DNA of 31,029 bases from an uncultured Pseudomonadota bacterium (GTDB lineage: Bacteria; Pseudomonadota; Gammaproteobacteria; Burkholderiales; Rhodocyclaceae), in assembly GCA_946479855.1 (NCBI GenBank), contig CAMLHL010000031.1:1-31029 (forward strand), read 5' to 3'. The notes below the pieces were generated by a model. The model was given only the letters and a program-made list of their open reading frames with translations. It did no database searches and had not been told where the DNA came from. Shown here one piece after another: positions 1-9,590 of the stretch (its first letter is position 1; the number at the start of each line of letters is the position of its first letter). Position numbers and translations under genes: made by a program.

Positions 1-3000
1 GAACGTTCGGCTGATAGAAGACCTTGGAGAAATCGAGTCCCTTGGCTTTCCAGTGTTCGATGCCCGGACGGGTATCGATCAGGTCGGCGCGGCCCACCAG
101 ATCGTCAAACTTGCGGATGCCCAGCATGGCCATGATCTCGCGCACCTCTTCGGCAACGAAGAAGAAGTAGTTCACGACATGCTCCGGCTGGCCGGTGAAG
201 CGCTTGCGCAGTTCTGTATCCTGTGTGGCGACACCGACCGGGCAAGTATTCAGGTGGCACTTGCGCATCATGACGCAGCCCTCGACGACCAGCGGCGCCG
301 TGGCGAAACCGAATTCGTCGGCACCCAGCAGCGCGCCAATGACGACATCGCGGCCAGTCTTCATCTGACCGTCGACCTGAACGCGGATACGCGAACGCAG
401 GCGGTTCAAGACCAGCGTCTGCTGGGTTTCGGACAGGCCGAGTTCCCACGGCGTGCCAGCATGCTTGATCGACGATTGCGGCGAAGCGCCGGTGCCGCCG
501 TCAAAGCCGGCGATCACGACGTGGTCGGCCTTGGCCTTGGCGACGCCGGCAGCCACTGTGCCGACACCAACTTCCGAGACCAGCTTGACCGAGATGGAGG
601 CCTGGGAATTGGCATTCTTCAGATCGTGAATCAGTTGCGCCAGATCTTCGATCGAGTAGATATCGTGGTGCGGCGGCGGCGAGATCAGGCCGACACCCGG
701 TACCGAGTGCCGCAGGAAGCCGATGTACTCGGAGACCTTGTGACCCGGCAACTGGCCGCCTTCACCTGGCTTGGCGCCTTGCGCCATCTTGATCTGGATC
801 TGGTCGGCATTGACCAGGTACTCGGTGGTCACGCCAAAGCGGCCGGAAGCCACCTGCTTGATCGCCGAACGCAGCGAATCACCTTCCTGGAAAACGTAGT
901 CCCGCTCGATGCGGCTAGCACCGACGATTTCGGACAACGTCTGACCCGCCTTGAGTGGCTGGAAGCGCTTGGCATCCTCGCCGCCTTCGCCGGTATTCGA
1001 CTTACCGCCGATGCGGTTCATCGCAATGGCCAGCGTGGTGTGCGCCTCGGTCGAGATCGAACCGAGCGACATGGCCCCGGTGGCGAAACGCTTGACGATT
1101 TCCTTCGCCGGTTCAACCTCTTCCAGTGGGACCGGGGCGCCTTGTGGCTTGAATTCGAACAGGCCGCGCAGCGTCAGGTGACGCTTGGTCTGATCGTTGA
1201 TCAGCTTGGCGTATTCCTTATAGGTCTCGTACTTGCCGGAGCGGGTCGAATGTTGCAGTTTGGCGATCGAGTCCGGCGTCCATACGTGCTCTTCACCGCG
1301 AATGCGATAGGCGTATTCACCGCCGGCCGCCAGCATGTTGGCGAGCACCGGGTCAGCCGAGAAGGCTTCGTCGTGCAGGCGAATCGCTTCCTCGGCCACT
1401 TCGAAGATCCCAATCCCTTCGATGTTGGACGGGGTTCCGGTGAAGTACTTTTCGATGAAGTCCTTCTGCAGACCGATAGCCTCGAAAATCTGGGCGCCGG
1501 TGTAGGACATGTAGGTCGAGATGCCCATCTTGGACATCACCTTGTTCAGGCCCTTGCCGATTGCCTTGATGAAGTTCTTGACGTACTTCTCGGCTTTTTC
1601 GGCATCGCCCTTGGCGAAACCTTCGATAGTTTCGAGAGCCAGGTAGGGGTGAACCGCTTCGGCGCCGTAACCGCCGAGCAGCGCGAAGTGATGCGTTTCG
1701 CGGGCCGAGCCGGTTTCGACGACGAGACCGGCGCTGGTGCGCAGCCCCTTCTTGACCAGATGCTGGTGGATCGCGGAAGTGGCCAGCAGCGCCGGAATGG
1801 CGACGTGTCCGGCATCGACCTTGCGATCGGAGACAATCAGGATGTTGGCACCGGAACGAACGGCATCCTCGGCATCCGCCGCCAGCGAAGCGAGGCGGGC
1901 TTCGATGCCATCCTTGCCCCAGGCCACCGGGTAGCAGATATCCAGTTCGAATGAGCGGAACTTGCCCGAAGTGTACTTCTCGATATTGCGGAGCTTCTCG
2001 ATATCGGCAAAGGACAGCACCGGCTGCGAGACTTCCAGGCGGATCGGCGGATTGATATCGTTGGTATTCAGCAGGTTGGGTTTCGGCCCGATGAAAGACA
2101 CCAGCGACATGACCAATTCTTCGCGGATCGGGTCGATCGGCGGATTGGTCACCTGAGCGAATAACTGCTTGAAGTAGGCGTAGAGCGTCTTGTTCTTGCT
2201 CGACAGCACCGGCAGCGCCGAATCGGTACCCATGGAACCAGTGGCTTCTTCACCGTTCTGCACCATCGGTTCGAGAATGACCTTGACGTCTTCCTGGGTA
2301 TAGCCGAACGCCTGCTGGCGGTCGAGCAGGGAGGCCGCGGAAGCCGCACACTTTTCCTGCGGCGCCGGAACTTCATCGAGCTTGATGCGAATCTTCTCGA
2401 TCCATTCGCGGTAAGGCTTGGCGTTGGCCAGCGAATTTTTCAGTTCCTGGTCGTCGATGATGCGGCCCTGTTCCATGTCGATCAGGAACATCTTGCCCGG
2501 CTGCAGGCGCCATTTCTTGACGATCTTCTTCTCCGGAATCGGCAGGACGCCTGATTCGGAGGCCATGACCACGAGATCGTCGTCGGTGACCAGGTAACGG
2601 GCCGGGCGCAGGCCATTCCGGTCCAGCGTTGCACCGATCTGGCGGCCGTCGGTAAAGGCCACGGCAGCAGGGCCATCCCACGGCTCCATCATCGCAGCAT
2701 GGTATTCGTAGAAAGCGCGACGATTTTCATCCATCGTCGTGTGCTTTTCCCAGGCCTCGGGAATCATCAGCATGACGGCCTGGGCCAACGAGTAGCCACC
2801 GCCCATGACCAGGAGTTCAAGTGCGTTGTCAAAGGAAGCGGAGTCGGACTGGCCAGGATAATGCAACGGCCAGACCTTCTTCAGGTCTTCACCGAGGATC
2901 GGCGAGGAAATTGCCTGTTCGCGCGCCTTGAACCAGTTGACGTTGCCGCGCACGGTATTGATTTCACCGTTATGAGCGATGTAGCGGAACGGGTGGGCCA

Positions 3001-3736
3001 GATCCCAAGTCGGGAAGGTGTTGGTCGAGAAGCGCTGGTGCACCAGCGCAAGGGCTGAAACTGTGCGCTTGTCCTGCAGGTCGAGGTAATAGACACCAAC
3101 CTGGTCAGCCAGCAGCAAGCCCTTGTAATTGACGGTGCGGGCCGAGAAGGACGGCACGTAGAATTCCTGACCGTGTTTGAGCCTCAGCGACTTGATGGCA
3201 TTGGCGGCACGGCGGCGAATGATGTACAGCTTGCGTTCCAGAGCGTCGGTGACGAAGACATCCGGACCGCGGCCGACGAAGATCTGGCGAATCACCGGTT
3301 CTTTCGCCCGGACGGTCGGCGACATTGGCATCTCGGCATTTACCGGCACATCGCGCCAGCCGAGGATAACCTGTCCTTCGGCGGTGACCGAACGCTCGAT
3401 CTCCTCGATGCAGGCGTAACGGGAAGCGGCCTCCTGCGGCAGGAAAACCATGCCCACACCATATTCACCGGGGGGCGGCAGTTCAACGCCCTGCTTGGCC
3501 ATTTCTTCGCGATAGAACTGGTCCGGAATCTGGATCAGAATACCGGCACCGTCACCTTGCAGCGGGTCGGCACCAACGGCACCGCGGTGATCCAGATTTT
3601 TCAGGATCAACAAACCCTGCTCGACGATGCCATGACTTTTCTGGCCTTTGAAGTGGGCAACAAAGCCCACGCCGCAAGCGTCGTGCTCGTTGGCGGGGTC
3701 GTACAAACCCTGCCGCTCAGGTACTGCCGGTTCCAT
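1..3736 (-). CDS. gltB: Glutamate synthase (NADPH) large subunit, 3'-truncated by window edge
   Basis: GltB transfers the amide nitrogen of glutamine to 2-oxoglutarate, making glutamate together with the GltD subunit in the cytoplasm. The frame is open from an ATG at 3736 to the left edge (1245 codons). The family is usually near 1500 residues, so roughly 250 C-terminal residues (most of the GXGXG domain) lie outside. A short propeptide precedes Cys21 (context DACGVGF), the nucleophile of the class II amidotransferase domain, which fills about the first 400 residues. The FMN-binding synthase domain follows further on, with the 3Fe-4S cysteines visible as C1154-x5-C1160-x4-C1165 (end NTCPVG). 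The start is supported by GAAGGA about 8 bases upstream. The gene lies 187 bases downstream of aroB but has its own promoter and a long leader. The opposite strand carries a long open frame that is only a shadow. Identification is secure. Confidence 0.97.
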   Translation of the reverse strand, partial: MEPAVPERQGLYDPANEHDACGVGFVAHFKGQKSHGIVEQGLLILKNLDHRGAVGADPLQGDGAGILIQIPDQFYREEMAKQGVELPPPGEYGVGMVFLPQEAASRYACIEEIERSVTAEGQVILGWRDVPVNAEMPMSPTVRAKEPVIRQIFVGRGPDVFVTDALERKLYIIRRRAANAIKSLRLKHGQEFYVPSFSARTVNYKGLLLADQVGVYYLDLQDKRTVSALALVHQRFSTNTFPTWDLAHPFRYIAHNGEINTVRGNVNWFKAREQAISSPILGEDLKKVWPLHYPGQSDSASFDNALELLVMGGGYSLAQAVMLMIPEAWEKHTTMDENRRAFYEYHAAMMEPWDGPAAVAFTDGRQIGATLDRNGLRPARYLVTDDDLVVMASESGVLPIPEKKIVKKWRLQPGKMFLIDMEQGRIIDDQELKNSLANAKPYREWIEKIRIKLDEVPAPQEKCAASAASLLDRQQAFGYTQEDVKVILEPMVQNGEEATGSMGTDSALPVLSSKNKTLYAYFKQLFAQVTNPPIDPIREELVMSLVSFIGPKPNLLNTNDINPPIRLEVSQPVLSFADIEKLRNIEKYTSGKFRSFELDICYPVAWGKDGIEARLASLAADAEDAVRSGANILIVSDRKVDAGHVAIPALLATSAIHQHLVKKGLRTSAGLVVETGSARETHHFALLGGYGAEAVHPYLALETIEGFAKGDAEKAEKYVKNFIKAIGKGLNKVMSKMGISTYMSYTGAQIFEAIGLQKDFIEKYFTGTPSNIEGIGIFEVAEEAIRLHDEAFSADPVLANMLAAGGEYAYRIRGEEHVWTPDSIAKLQHSTRSGKYETYKEYAKLINDQTKRHLTLRGLFEFKPQGAPVPLEEVEPAKEIVKRFATGAMSLGSISTEAHTTLAIAMNRIGGKSNTGEGGEDAKRFQPLKAGQTLSEIVGASRIERDYVFQEGDSLRSAIKQVASGRFGVTTEYLVNADQIQIKMAQGAKPGEGGQLPGHKVSEYIGFLRHSVPGVGLISPPPHHDIYSIEDLAQLIHDLKNANSQASISVKLVSEVGVGTVAAGVAKAKADHVVIAGFDGGTGASPQSSIKHAGTPWELGLSETQQTLVLNRLRSRIRVQVDGQMKTGRDVVIGALLGADEFGFATAPLVVEGCVMMRKCHLNTCPVGVATQDTELRKRFTGQPEHVVNYFFFVAEEVREIMAMLGIRKFDDLVGRADLIDTRPGIEHWKAKGLDFSKVFYQPNV

Positions 3737-3785
3737 CACACGCGTTCCTTCAAATAACTTGGCCGGTGAATAAAGGCCAATGATG

Positions 3786-3818
3786 AAAAAAGCCGAGCGT
3801 CATATTTTCCGCTTCGGC
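3786..3818 (-). terminator. Terminator-like hairpin inside the gltB leader (possible attenuator)
   Basis: Read on the minus strand, GCCGAAGCG (3818-3810) pairs with CGCTCGGC (3799-3792) with one bulged A and a 10-base loop, and is followed directly by six T. That is the layout of an intrinsic terminator. It lies downstream of the predicted gltB promoter (3842-3869) and about 50 bases upstream of the gltB start, so gltB transcripts must pass it. A second hairpin, TTGGCC/GGCCAA, lies at 3780-3759. A 17-codon reading frame (3803-3750) starts in the terminator loop and could be a leader peptide. It could instead simply end aroKB transcripts. The structure is seen; attenuation is inferred. Confidence 0.6.
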
Positions 3819-3841
3819 CTGTACGAAAATTAGAGGCAACC

Positions 3842-3869
3842 ATTAAATATACTGGTAAACCCCTGTCAA
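3842..3869 (-). promoter_or_regulatory. Sigma-70 promoter for gltB
   Basis: On the minus strand a perfect -35 TTGACA (3869-3864) is followed, after 16 bases, by -10 TTTAAT (3847-3842, five of six consensus positions). It lies in the aroB-gltB gap and points at gltB. The expected start point is near 3835, giving a leader of about 100 bases that contains the terminator-like hairpin. Confidence 0.65.
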
Positions 3870-3923
3870 TTCAAGATGCTGCGTTGCACCAATCTTGGGC
3901 ACCGGCAGTCGGACGATCCTCGT

Positions 3924-5018
3924 TCAGGTGCATCGAGCCTCGATCGCCGCAGCAATCTGCGCCGTTGTTGCCGCATCAGAGACCGTGGCCTTGCCGATCT
4001 CGCGCAGCAGAACCAGGCGTAACTTTCCATCCTGTACCTTCTTGTCGTGGCTCATCAGTTCAAGATATCGATCAACGCCAAGCCGTGGTCCCATGACCGG
4101 CAATCCGGCCCGCAAAAAAATCTTTTCGACTCGTGCTACCGCGTTAGCGTCTATCCATCCCATCAAGCGCGACAATTCTGCGGCCATCAATGTGCCAGCG
4201 GCCACCGCTTCACCGTGCAGCCATTCGCCGTACCCCAATCCGGTCTCGATGGCATGGCCAAAGGTATGCCCGAGATTGAGCAAGGCGCGCTCGCCACTCT
4301 CACGCTCGTCGGCGGCAACCACTTCAGCCTTGTTAGCACACGAGCGATACACTGCATGCGCTAGGGCGTCCTCATCTCTGGCCAGCAGTTTCTCCAGATT
4401 AACCTCCAGCCACGCCTGAAATTCGGGGTCGCGTATCAGACCATACTTGATGACTTCAGCCAAACCAGCTTTCAACTCGCGGTCTGGCAAGGTATCCAGC
4501 GTCGAAATATCGGCAAGGACCAGCTTAGGCTGATAAAAAGCCCCAATCATGTTCTTGCCCAGAGGGTGGTTGATCGCCGTCTTTCCTCCTACCGAGGAAT
4601 CCACCTGTGACAAAAGCGTTGTCGGCACCTGGATGAAAGGCATCCCCCGCTGATAACAGGCCGCCGCAAAACCGCCCATATCGCCAATAACGCCGCCACC
4701 AAGAGCAATCAGGGTGGTATTCCGCTCACACTTGGCCTCCAGCAGCGCATCGAATATCAGGTTGAGCGTCTCCCAGGTCTTATAGCGCTCACCGTCAGGC
4801 AAGACTACCGGCAAGCTTGAAATTCCACCTTTTTCCAGAGTTGACCGCAACATATCCAGATATAGCGGTGCAACGGTGGTATTGGTCACCACCACAACTT
4901 TTTTTTGCTTGATGTAAGGGATGATCAACTCGGGCGAGGACAGAATTCCGCTACCGATATGAATGGGGTAGGAACGCTCGGCCAACGCGACGTTGAGCGT
5001 CTTGGTCACTGCTTGCAT
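3924..5018 (-). CDS. aroB: 3-dehydroquinate synthase
   Basis: AroB converts DAHP to 3-dehydroquinate, the second step of the shikimate pathway, in the cytoplasm using NAD and a divalent metal. The 364-residue length is normal. The NAD-binding glycine loop [10 protein letters not shown] is at about residues 107-116, followed by [11 protein letters not shown] at 141-151. The expected metal ligands are E188 ([10 protein letters not shown]), H251 (LGHTFGHA) and H268 (WLHGEAV). The start ATG overlaps the end of aroK by 13 bases, so the two are translationally coupled and probably transcribed from the aroK promoter. aroK-aroB following pilQ is the usual order in beta- and gammaproteobacteria. No anomaly seen. 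Confidence 0.97.
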   Translation of the reverse strand: MQAVTKTLNVALAERSYPIHIGSGILSSPELIIPYIKQKKVVVVTNTTVAPLYLDMLRSTLEKGGISSLPVVLPDGERYKTWETLNLIFDALLEAKCERNTTLIALGGGVIGDMGGFAAACYQRGMPFIQVPTTLLSQVDSSVGGKTAINHPLGKNMIGAFYQPKLVLADISTLDTLPDRELKAGLAEVIKYGLIRDPEFQAWLEVNLEKLLARDEDALAHAVYRSCANKAEVVAADERESGERALLNLGHTFGHAIETGLGYGEWLHGEAVAAGTLMAAELSRLMGWIDANAVARVEKIFLRAGLPVMGPRLGVDRYLELMSHDKKVQDGKLRLVLLREIGKATVSDAATTAQIAAAIEARCT

Positions 5019-5533
5019 AGACGGTTATATTCCCTCGCTAGGTACTGAACGATGCCGGAAGCGACCAGGTGTGAGCCATCGATCACAACGTGGGCGATTT
5101 CCCGATATAGAGGATCGCGTATCGCGTAGAGTTCCTCTAATCTGCGCAAAGGATCGGGGACATTCAACAATGGGCGGTTGCGGTCATGTCGTGTGCGCTC
5201 ATAGAGCAATACTGGCGGAACATCCAGATAAACGACCCAGCCAGTGTCGTGCAGACGTTGCCGACTCTCGGGATTCATCACGACCCCACCGCCGGTGGCC
5301 ATCACCAGATTGTCAGACTCGGTAAGTTCATGAATAGTCTGCGCTTCACGACGGCGAAAACCGTCTTCACCTTCGATCTCGAAGATCGTCGGAATCGGCA
5401 CCCCAGTGCGCGTTACGATTTCGTGATCCGAATCCAGAAATGGGCGTACCAGACGTTTGGCAAGCTGACGCCCGACAGTCGTTTTTCCGGCCCCCATCAG
5501 CCCGACGAGATATATGTTTCGACGATGTTCCAC
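5006..5533 (-). CDS. aroK: Shikimate kinase
   Basis: AroK phosphorylates shikimate at O3 with ATP, the fifth step of the shikimate pathway. The protein has 175 residues. The P-loop GLMGAGKTT is at 11-19, the shikimate/Mg-binding D34 and D36 in LDSDHE, the substrate arginine near R60, the GGG motif at 81-83, and the lid arginine R120 in RNRPLL. The start is a GTG; the residues after it line up one-for-one with the known N-terminus of enterobacterial AroK (RNIYLVG), so it is probably correct although no Shine-Dalgarno sequence precedes it. A good promoter ends only 6 bases upstream, so the message may be leaderless. It overlaps aroB by 13 bases. Confidence 0.96.
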   Translation of the reverse strand: MEHRRNIYLVGLMGAGKTTVGRQLAKRLVRPFLDSDHEIVTRTGVPIPTIFEIEGEDGFRRREAQTIHELTESDNLVMATGGGVVMNPESRQRLHDTGWVVYLDVPPVLLYERTRHDRNRPLLNVPDPLRRLEELYAIRDPLYREIAHVVIDGSHLVASGIVQYLAREYNRLCKQ

Positions 5534-5539
5534 GGGCGA

Positions 5540-5567
5540 ATTTTAGCCGACTAAGCGCCAAGCTCAA
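5540..5567 (-). promoter_or_regulatory. Promoter for aroKB, embedded in the pilQ terminator tail
   Basis: On the minus strand TTGAGC (5567-5562) and TAAAAT (5545-5540; five of six) are spaced by 16 bases. The -35 box overlaps the end of the T-tract of the terminator after pilQ. Transcription would be expected to begin about 7 bases below the -10 box, at or next to the GTG of aroK. Confidence 0.5.
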
Positions 5568-5596
5568 AAAACAAAGGCCGGCATGGCCGGCCTTTG
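5565..5596 (-). terminator. Intrinsic terminator of the pilMNOPQ operon
   Basis: An 11-base-pair perfect stem (5572-5582 with 5586-5596; CAAAGGCCGGC and its complement) closes a three-base loop. On the minus strand it is followed by a T-rich run (5571-5565). It begins 19 bases after the pilQ stop codon. The orientation of the T-run assigns it to minus-strand transcription. Confidence 0.85.
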
Positions 5597-5615
5597 TCAA
5601 ATTGGCTGCGGAATA

Positions 5616-7802
5616 TTAGTCAAAACGCATCTTGTCGGACATCAGACGCGGCGTAATGAAAACGAGCAGCTCACGCCTGTCGACCGTTTCACTCTTGGTT
5701 TTAAACAGCCAGCCAAGAACCGGAATATCACCCAGCATCGGAATCTTGTTTACCGTATCGCCGGTCTTCGTCACGAAAACCCCGCCAATCACCACGGTTC
5801 CTCCGTTCTCCACGACTACGCTGGTTTCGACAATTGAACTCTTGATTGGAGGATTGAGAAAACCATTCACCGCCACAGCACGTTCCCAATCCGGCTCTTC
5901 CTTCTTCACAATCAGATTCATTCTGACCGTGCCTTCAGGGGTAATTTGAGGCGTCACCTCGAGCGACAACTTGGCCGGCTTGAAGTTAACCGTATATGTC
6001 GTCCCACTCCCTCCTGTCCCTGCTTGTGTCGTAACGTATGGAATTTCGGTCCCGTCTTCAATTTTTGCTTTAACATTGTTAGCAGTGATAACCCGTGGAC
6101 TAGAAATAATCTTGCCCACGCCATCCTTTTCCAAAGCAGTCAGTTCAAGCTGCAGAATGCGGGAAACCGATGCATTAAATAGGGATAGTGCCAGCGTCCC
6201 CCCATTTGATACGTTGGAAGGAAGATTGACTCCCAGCATGGGATTTTGCACTAGCGTCGCGGGCGTGGTGGTCGTCCCTGTAGTAACAGCCGGATTCATT
6301 TTTCCGCCGGCCAGATAAACTCCACTGCCGCCAATCTGAGTTGCCTTTGAATTGATAAAGCCCAGCTTCACCCCCAGATCACGATTGAAGGTGTCGTTTG
6401 CCTCAACAACTCTAGCCTCGATCAATACCTGACGCGCCCCGATATCGATTGCTGCAATAAAAGAGCGAATCTCCTCAAGCTTGGAAGGAATATCGTTGAC
6501 GAACAGGATATTCGACATCGGATCAGCGACTGCGCTTCCCCGTTTGCTCAGGATACGCTGTGCTGCGACATTCACCCCTGGAGCAGGAACAGGCGCAGGA
6601 GTCCCGGCGGCACCTAGTGGCGGGAGACCCGCCAGCAAGCGCGCCACATCGGCTGATTTTTGATAGTTCATCTGGAACTGTTCCAGCTTCAGCGGCTCAA
6701 GATCGCTGATCTGTTGCTTGGACTCAAACTCCAGCTTCTCACGGGTGGCAATCTCATCTCGCGGAGCGATCATGATGATATTGCCCTTCTTGCGCATGTC
6801 CAGACCCTTTTGCTGGAAGATGATGTCAATCACCTGATCGGCCGGCACATCCTTCAAGACCAGTGTTGTCGTGCCAGTCACCGTTTCGCTGATCACCGCG
6901 TTAAGTCCCAGCTCTTCAGCCATCAAACGCAGCAAGGCACGCACGTCACCGTTCTGGTAATTGATGCTGACCCGCGGCCCCTGATAGCCAATCTTCGACC
7001 CCTGTACCAGCTTGTTGGGATCCTCAACAATCCGCTTTACCTCGATGATGAATTGGTTGTCGCTCTGGTAAGCGTTATGTTCCCACAATCCCTTGGGAGA
7101 TATCACCATTCGGACATTGTCGCCAAACGCCTTGGTTTCGACGCTGGTAACAGGCGTTGCGAAATCGGTGACATCCAGTTTCCGCCGCAGACGGTCCGGA
7201 ACGGTGGTCTTCATGAAGTCGACGATCAGATTGGAACCCTGTTGCCGAATATCGATACCTGTACCGGTATCGCTCAAATCTACAACAATGCGCCCCTCTC
7301 CATCCTTGCCGCGACGAAAAATTACGTCATTGACGGCATGCTTGGAGCCCACCAGACTTTCCTCGGCGAAGCGGGTCGAATGCTGGGCAGCGGTGTCCGT
7401 AAGACGTTCGATCGGGGAAAGGGTCACATAGAGCGCCCTGCCATCCAGGCGTGTCTTGTAGTTCATGTTTCGGACAAGATTGAGCACCACCCGTGTGCGA
7501 TCCCCTACCTGGACCACATTCATGCTCCGCAGATCACCCTGGTTAAAAACCTGACTGTTCTTGCCTAAACCGTTTGCAGTCGACTGAAAATCAAGCGCAA
7601 TTTTTGCCGGGTTGGCAACACTGAATCCTGGTGGCAATGCAGCAAGAGGCTCCTTCAAGTCAATTCGGAGCGCCACCTCATTGCCTTGCTGTGCCACATT
7701 GACTGCTTCAATTGTATTCGCTGGCGGCGTCTCGGCGTGCGCAGCAGAGACTAAAGCAAGGCAGGCCAAGGCAGCAGCCATCGCGTGGTTAAAGAATTTC
7801 AT
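5616..7802 (-). CDS. pilQ: Type IV pilus outer-membrane secretin PilQ
   Basis: PilQ forms the gated outer-membrane ring through which the type IV pilus passes. The 728-residue protein starts with a signal peptide (about 1-23, ending SAAHA). Two AMIN-type peptidoglycan-binding regions follow within about 30-260. A secretin/TonB short N-terminal (N0) domain lies at roughly 275-345 (VSINYQNGDVRALLRLMAEE), then an N1/KH-like region interrupted by a Pro/Ala-rich stretch near 395-410, and the secretin channel domain from about 455 to the C-terminus (VLIEARVVEAN; VVIGGVFV; GWLFK). It is the last gene of pilMNOPQ, overlaps pilP by 4 bases (ATGA), and is followed by a strong terminator. Identification is secure. 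Confidence 0.97.
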   Translation of the reverse strand: MKFFNHAMAAALACLALVSAAHAETPPANTIEAVNVAQQGNEVALRIDLKEPLAALPPGFSVANPAKIALDFQSTANGLGKNSQVFNQGDLRSMNVVQVGDRTRVVLNLVRNMNYKTRLDGRALYVTLSPIERLTDTAAQHSTRFAEESLVGSKHAVNDVIFRRGKDGEGRIVVDLSDTGTGIDIRQQGSNLIVDFMKTTVPDRLRRKLDVTDFATPVTSVETKAFGDNVRMVISPKGLWEHNAYQSDNQFIIEVKRIVEDPNKLVQGSKIGYQGPRVSINYQNGDVRALLRLMAEELGLNAVISETVTGTTTLVLKDVPADQVIDIIFQQKGLDMRKKGNIIMIAPRDEIATREKLEFESKQQISDLEPLKLEQFQMNYQKSADVARLLAGLPPLGAAGTPAPVPAPGVNVAAQRILSKRGSAVADPMSNILFVNDIPSKLEEIRSFIAAIDIGARQVLIEARVVEANDTFNRDLGVKLGFINSKATQIGGSGVYLAGGKMNPAVTTGTTTTPATLVQNPMLGVNLPSNVSNGGTLALSLFNASVSRILQLELTALEKDGVGKIISSPRVITANNVKAKIEDGTEIPYVTTQAGTGGSGTTYTVNFKPAKLSLEVTPQITPEGTVRMNLIVKKEEPDWERAVAVNGFLNPPIKSSIVETSVVVENGGTVVIGGVFVTKTGDTVNKIPMLGDIPVLGWLFKTKSETVDRRELLVFITPRLMSDKMRFD

Positions 7803-8344
7803 TTTTTGCTTCCCTCCTTGCTCTGCAGGTAGAGCGAACTCTTGCGCTCAGTCCAATCGCCTGCAGAATCTTGAATCAATTCCCGCAACTGAACTTCGGT
7901 ATCGGAAATCTGCGTCACCATACCGAAATCCAGCCCAATGTAGTCGCCAACCTTGACCTGTTTAATTTTGTCTTCCACCTGAATAACGGCCATCGGTCGC
8001 TTGTTGACATTCATGTAGCCGATCATTTTCAGCGATTCGATTGGATACTTTTCCAACAAGCTGTTGCGAACTTCACGGGCCTCAAAATCAGGCTGAAAAG
8101 CCCCTCCCTTGCCAGCCAGCTGCTTATATTTCGACTCGGGTTCTATCTTGCTGGACTTGAACGGCTCCACCTCGCCCTCAGCCTCATAAGGTACCGCTTC
8201 GTAAGGTTTCACCTCGGGCAATTTGGGAATATTCCCATGCATATCCTTGGTATTTTCGGCCATCCAGCGTTTCAAGTCTTCGTGGTCGCTTCCTGAGCAA
8301 GCTCCCAGGAGACCGCACAGGGCGATGAGCAATATTCTTTTCAC
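7799..8344 (-). CDS. pilP: Type IV pilus inner-membrane lipoprotein PilP
   Basis: PilP links the PilMNO inner-membrane platform to the PilQ secretin in the periplasm. The 181-residue protein has a lipoprotein signal with lipobox LLGAC; the acylated residue is Cys16. A flexible region rich in Glu, Lys and Pro follows. The C-terminal part (about 95-175) has the beta-sandwich pattern of PilP/GspC homology domains, with VGDYIGLDFGMV and LRELIQDSAGDW. It overlaps both pilO and pilQ by 4 bases, consistent with coupled translation of subunits of one complex. Confidence 0.95.
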   Translation of the reverse strand: MKRILLIALCGLLGACSGSDHEDLKRWMAENTKDMHGNIPKLPEVKPYEAVPYEAEGEVEPFKSSKIEPESKYKQLAGKGGAFQPDFEAREVRNSLLEKYPIESLKMIGYMNVNKRPMAVIQVEDKIKQVKVGDYIGLDFGMVTQISDTEVQLRELIQDSAGDWTERKSSLYLQSKEGSKK

Positions 8345-9024
8345 TTCTTCGCTCCTTGCTCTGCCTTCTTTTGCTGTTCGGCCTTTTTCTGCTTGGCAAC
8401 CTCTTCCTCATCCAGATAGCGGAAGGTTTTGGTCGTTGCGTCGAGTGAAAGCTGCCCACCATCCTTGACTGGCGCAATAGCAATGTTGTTCAGCGTCACA
8501 ATGCGGGGAAGTTTGGCAATATCCGCCGCGAAGGCACCAAAATCATGGTAACCCCCGTTGATTTTTACCGTAATTGGCAATTCGGCGTAAAAATCCTTGA
8601 TCTGCTCCTGACCAGGCTTGAACAATTCAAACTGCAGGCCACGCCCCAGACCGGCCTGATTTACCTCGATCAGCAGCGCTTCGATTTCAGACTTGTCGGG
8701 CAGCTGCTTCAACAACGCCCCGAATGAGCGATCAATCTCCGCCAACTGCTGGACATACAGGTCCAGATTGACGGCTTGGCGTTTCTTGTCGAGATACTGC
8801 TGCTTCAGCGTTGCCTCTTCTCGCTGCTTGGTGTCCAGCTCAGTCAATTGATCGTTCCAGACAAACCACCATCCGGCAACCAGAATGACTACAAATAATC
8901 CGACCAGAACGGTGACCCTGGGAATTAACGGCCACGCCCCAGGATCATTCGGGTTCATGAAACGGAAGTCGTCTGCGATCGATTGAAAGTCGATTTTGGG
9001 AAGGGAGATGGACTTAGCGTTCAT
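8341..9024 (-). CDS. pilO: Type IV pilus alignment protein PilO
   Basis: PilO pairs with PilN in the inner membrane to form the periplasmic alignment complex of the type IV pilus. The 227-residue protein has a cytoplasmic N-terminus, one membrane segment at about residues 33-52 (VLVGLFVVILVAGWW), a coiled coil at about 55-110, and a ferredoxin-like periplasmic core (YAELPITVKINGGYHDFGAF). Its last 25 residues are an unusual Lys/Glu/Gln/Ala-rich tail. ATGA overlaps with pilN upstream and pilP downstream place it in a tight operon. Confidence 0.95.
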   Translation of the reverse strand: MNAKSISLPKIDFQSIADDFRFMNPNDPGAWPLIPRVTVLVGLFVVILVAGWWFVWNDQLTELDTKQREEATLKQQYLDKKRQAVNLDLYVQQLAEIDRSFGALLKQLPDKSEIEALLIEVNQAGLGRGLQFELFKPGQEQIKDFYAELPITVKINGGYHDFGAFAADIAKLPRIVTLNNIAIAPVKDGGQLSLDATTKTFRYLDEEEVAKQKKAEQQKKAEQGAKK

Positions 9025-9590
9025 TTCTTCTCCTTCCCGTCGTCCGGCTTGACCCGAGTCAACACAAAGTTCATGCCAAATTCGTTTATCCGGCGACCAT
9101 TGGTTACGACAGCCTTACTTTCGATCAATTGGGGCTGCTCCAGCCAGGGAGAGGCATCAATATTCCGCATCAGTGCTGAAATTCGTGCATTCGATTGGGC
9201 GTAACCTGTGATGCTGATCTTCAATCCATCCTGCTTCAGTGACTTGAGATAAATACCTTCCGGCACCTGTTTGACCAATTCGCTGAGCAGATAAACAGTT
9301 TCACCTCGGTCACGTTGCAGATTCTCGATCACCTGTTTCCGCGAAAGCAGTGCCTGAGTCTGTTCCTTCAGCCGCTTGATCTGGTCAAGCTGCTTGTCCA
9401 GAACAGCAATTTCGCTCTTGAGAAAGTTGTTCGAACCATCCTGCGTGCTAATCACTGAAGCGATCAGCGTATATACGGCAAACACAATCAGAAACCCGAG
9501 CGTCGTGATTAGCGCGGTCAGCACGAAGAACTGCTCCCGCCGAGCCTTTTTTGCCTCTTCGCGGTGAGGAAGAAGGTTGATACGAATCAT
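9021..9590 (-). CDS. pilN: Type IV pilus alignment protein PilN
   Basis: PilN binds cytoplasmic PilM through its N-terminal peptide and dimerises with PilO in the periplasm. The first residues, MIRINLLPHREE, carry the conserved INLLP motif that docks in the PilM groove. A membrane segment at about 22-48, a coiled coil (about 55-95) and a periplasmic ferredoxin-like domain (GIYLKSLKQDGLKISITGYA) complete the 189 residues. The tail is Lys/Asp-rich. It overlaps pilM and pilO by 4 bases each. Confidence 0.96.
   Translation of the reverse strand: MIRINLLPHREEAKKARREQFFVLTALITTLGFLIVFAVYTLIASVISTQDGSNNFLKSEIAVLDKQLDQIKRLKEQTQALLSRKQVIENLQRDRGETVYLLSELVKQVPEGIYLKSLKQDGLKISITGYAQSNARISALMRNIDASPWLEQPQLIESKAVVTNGRRINEFGMNFVLTRVKPDDGKEKK

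Noticed and set aside
53..1954. 633-codon open frame on the plus strand
   Set aside because: It lies antisense to gltB, whose minus-strand translation has full domain motifs. Long antisense frames are expected in GC-rich genes.
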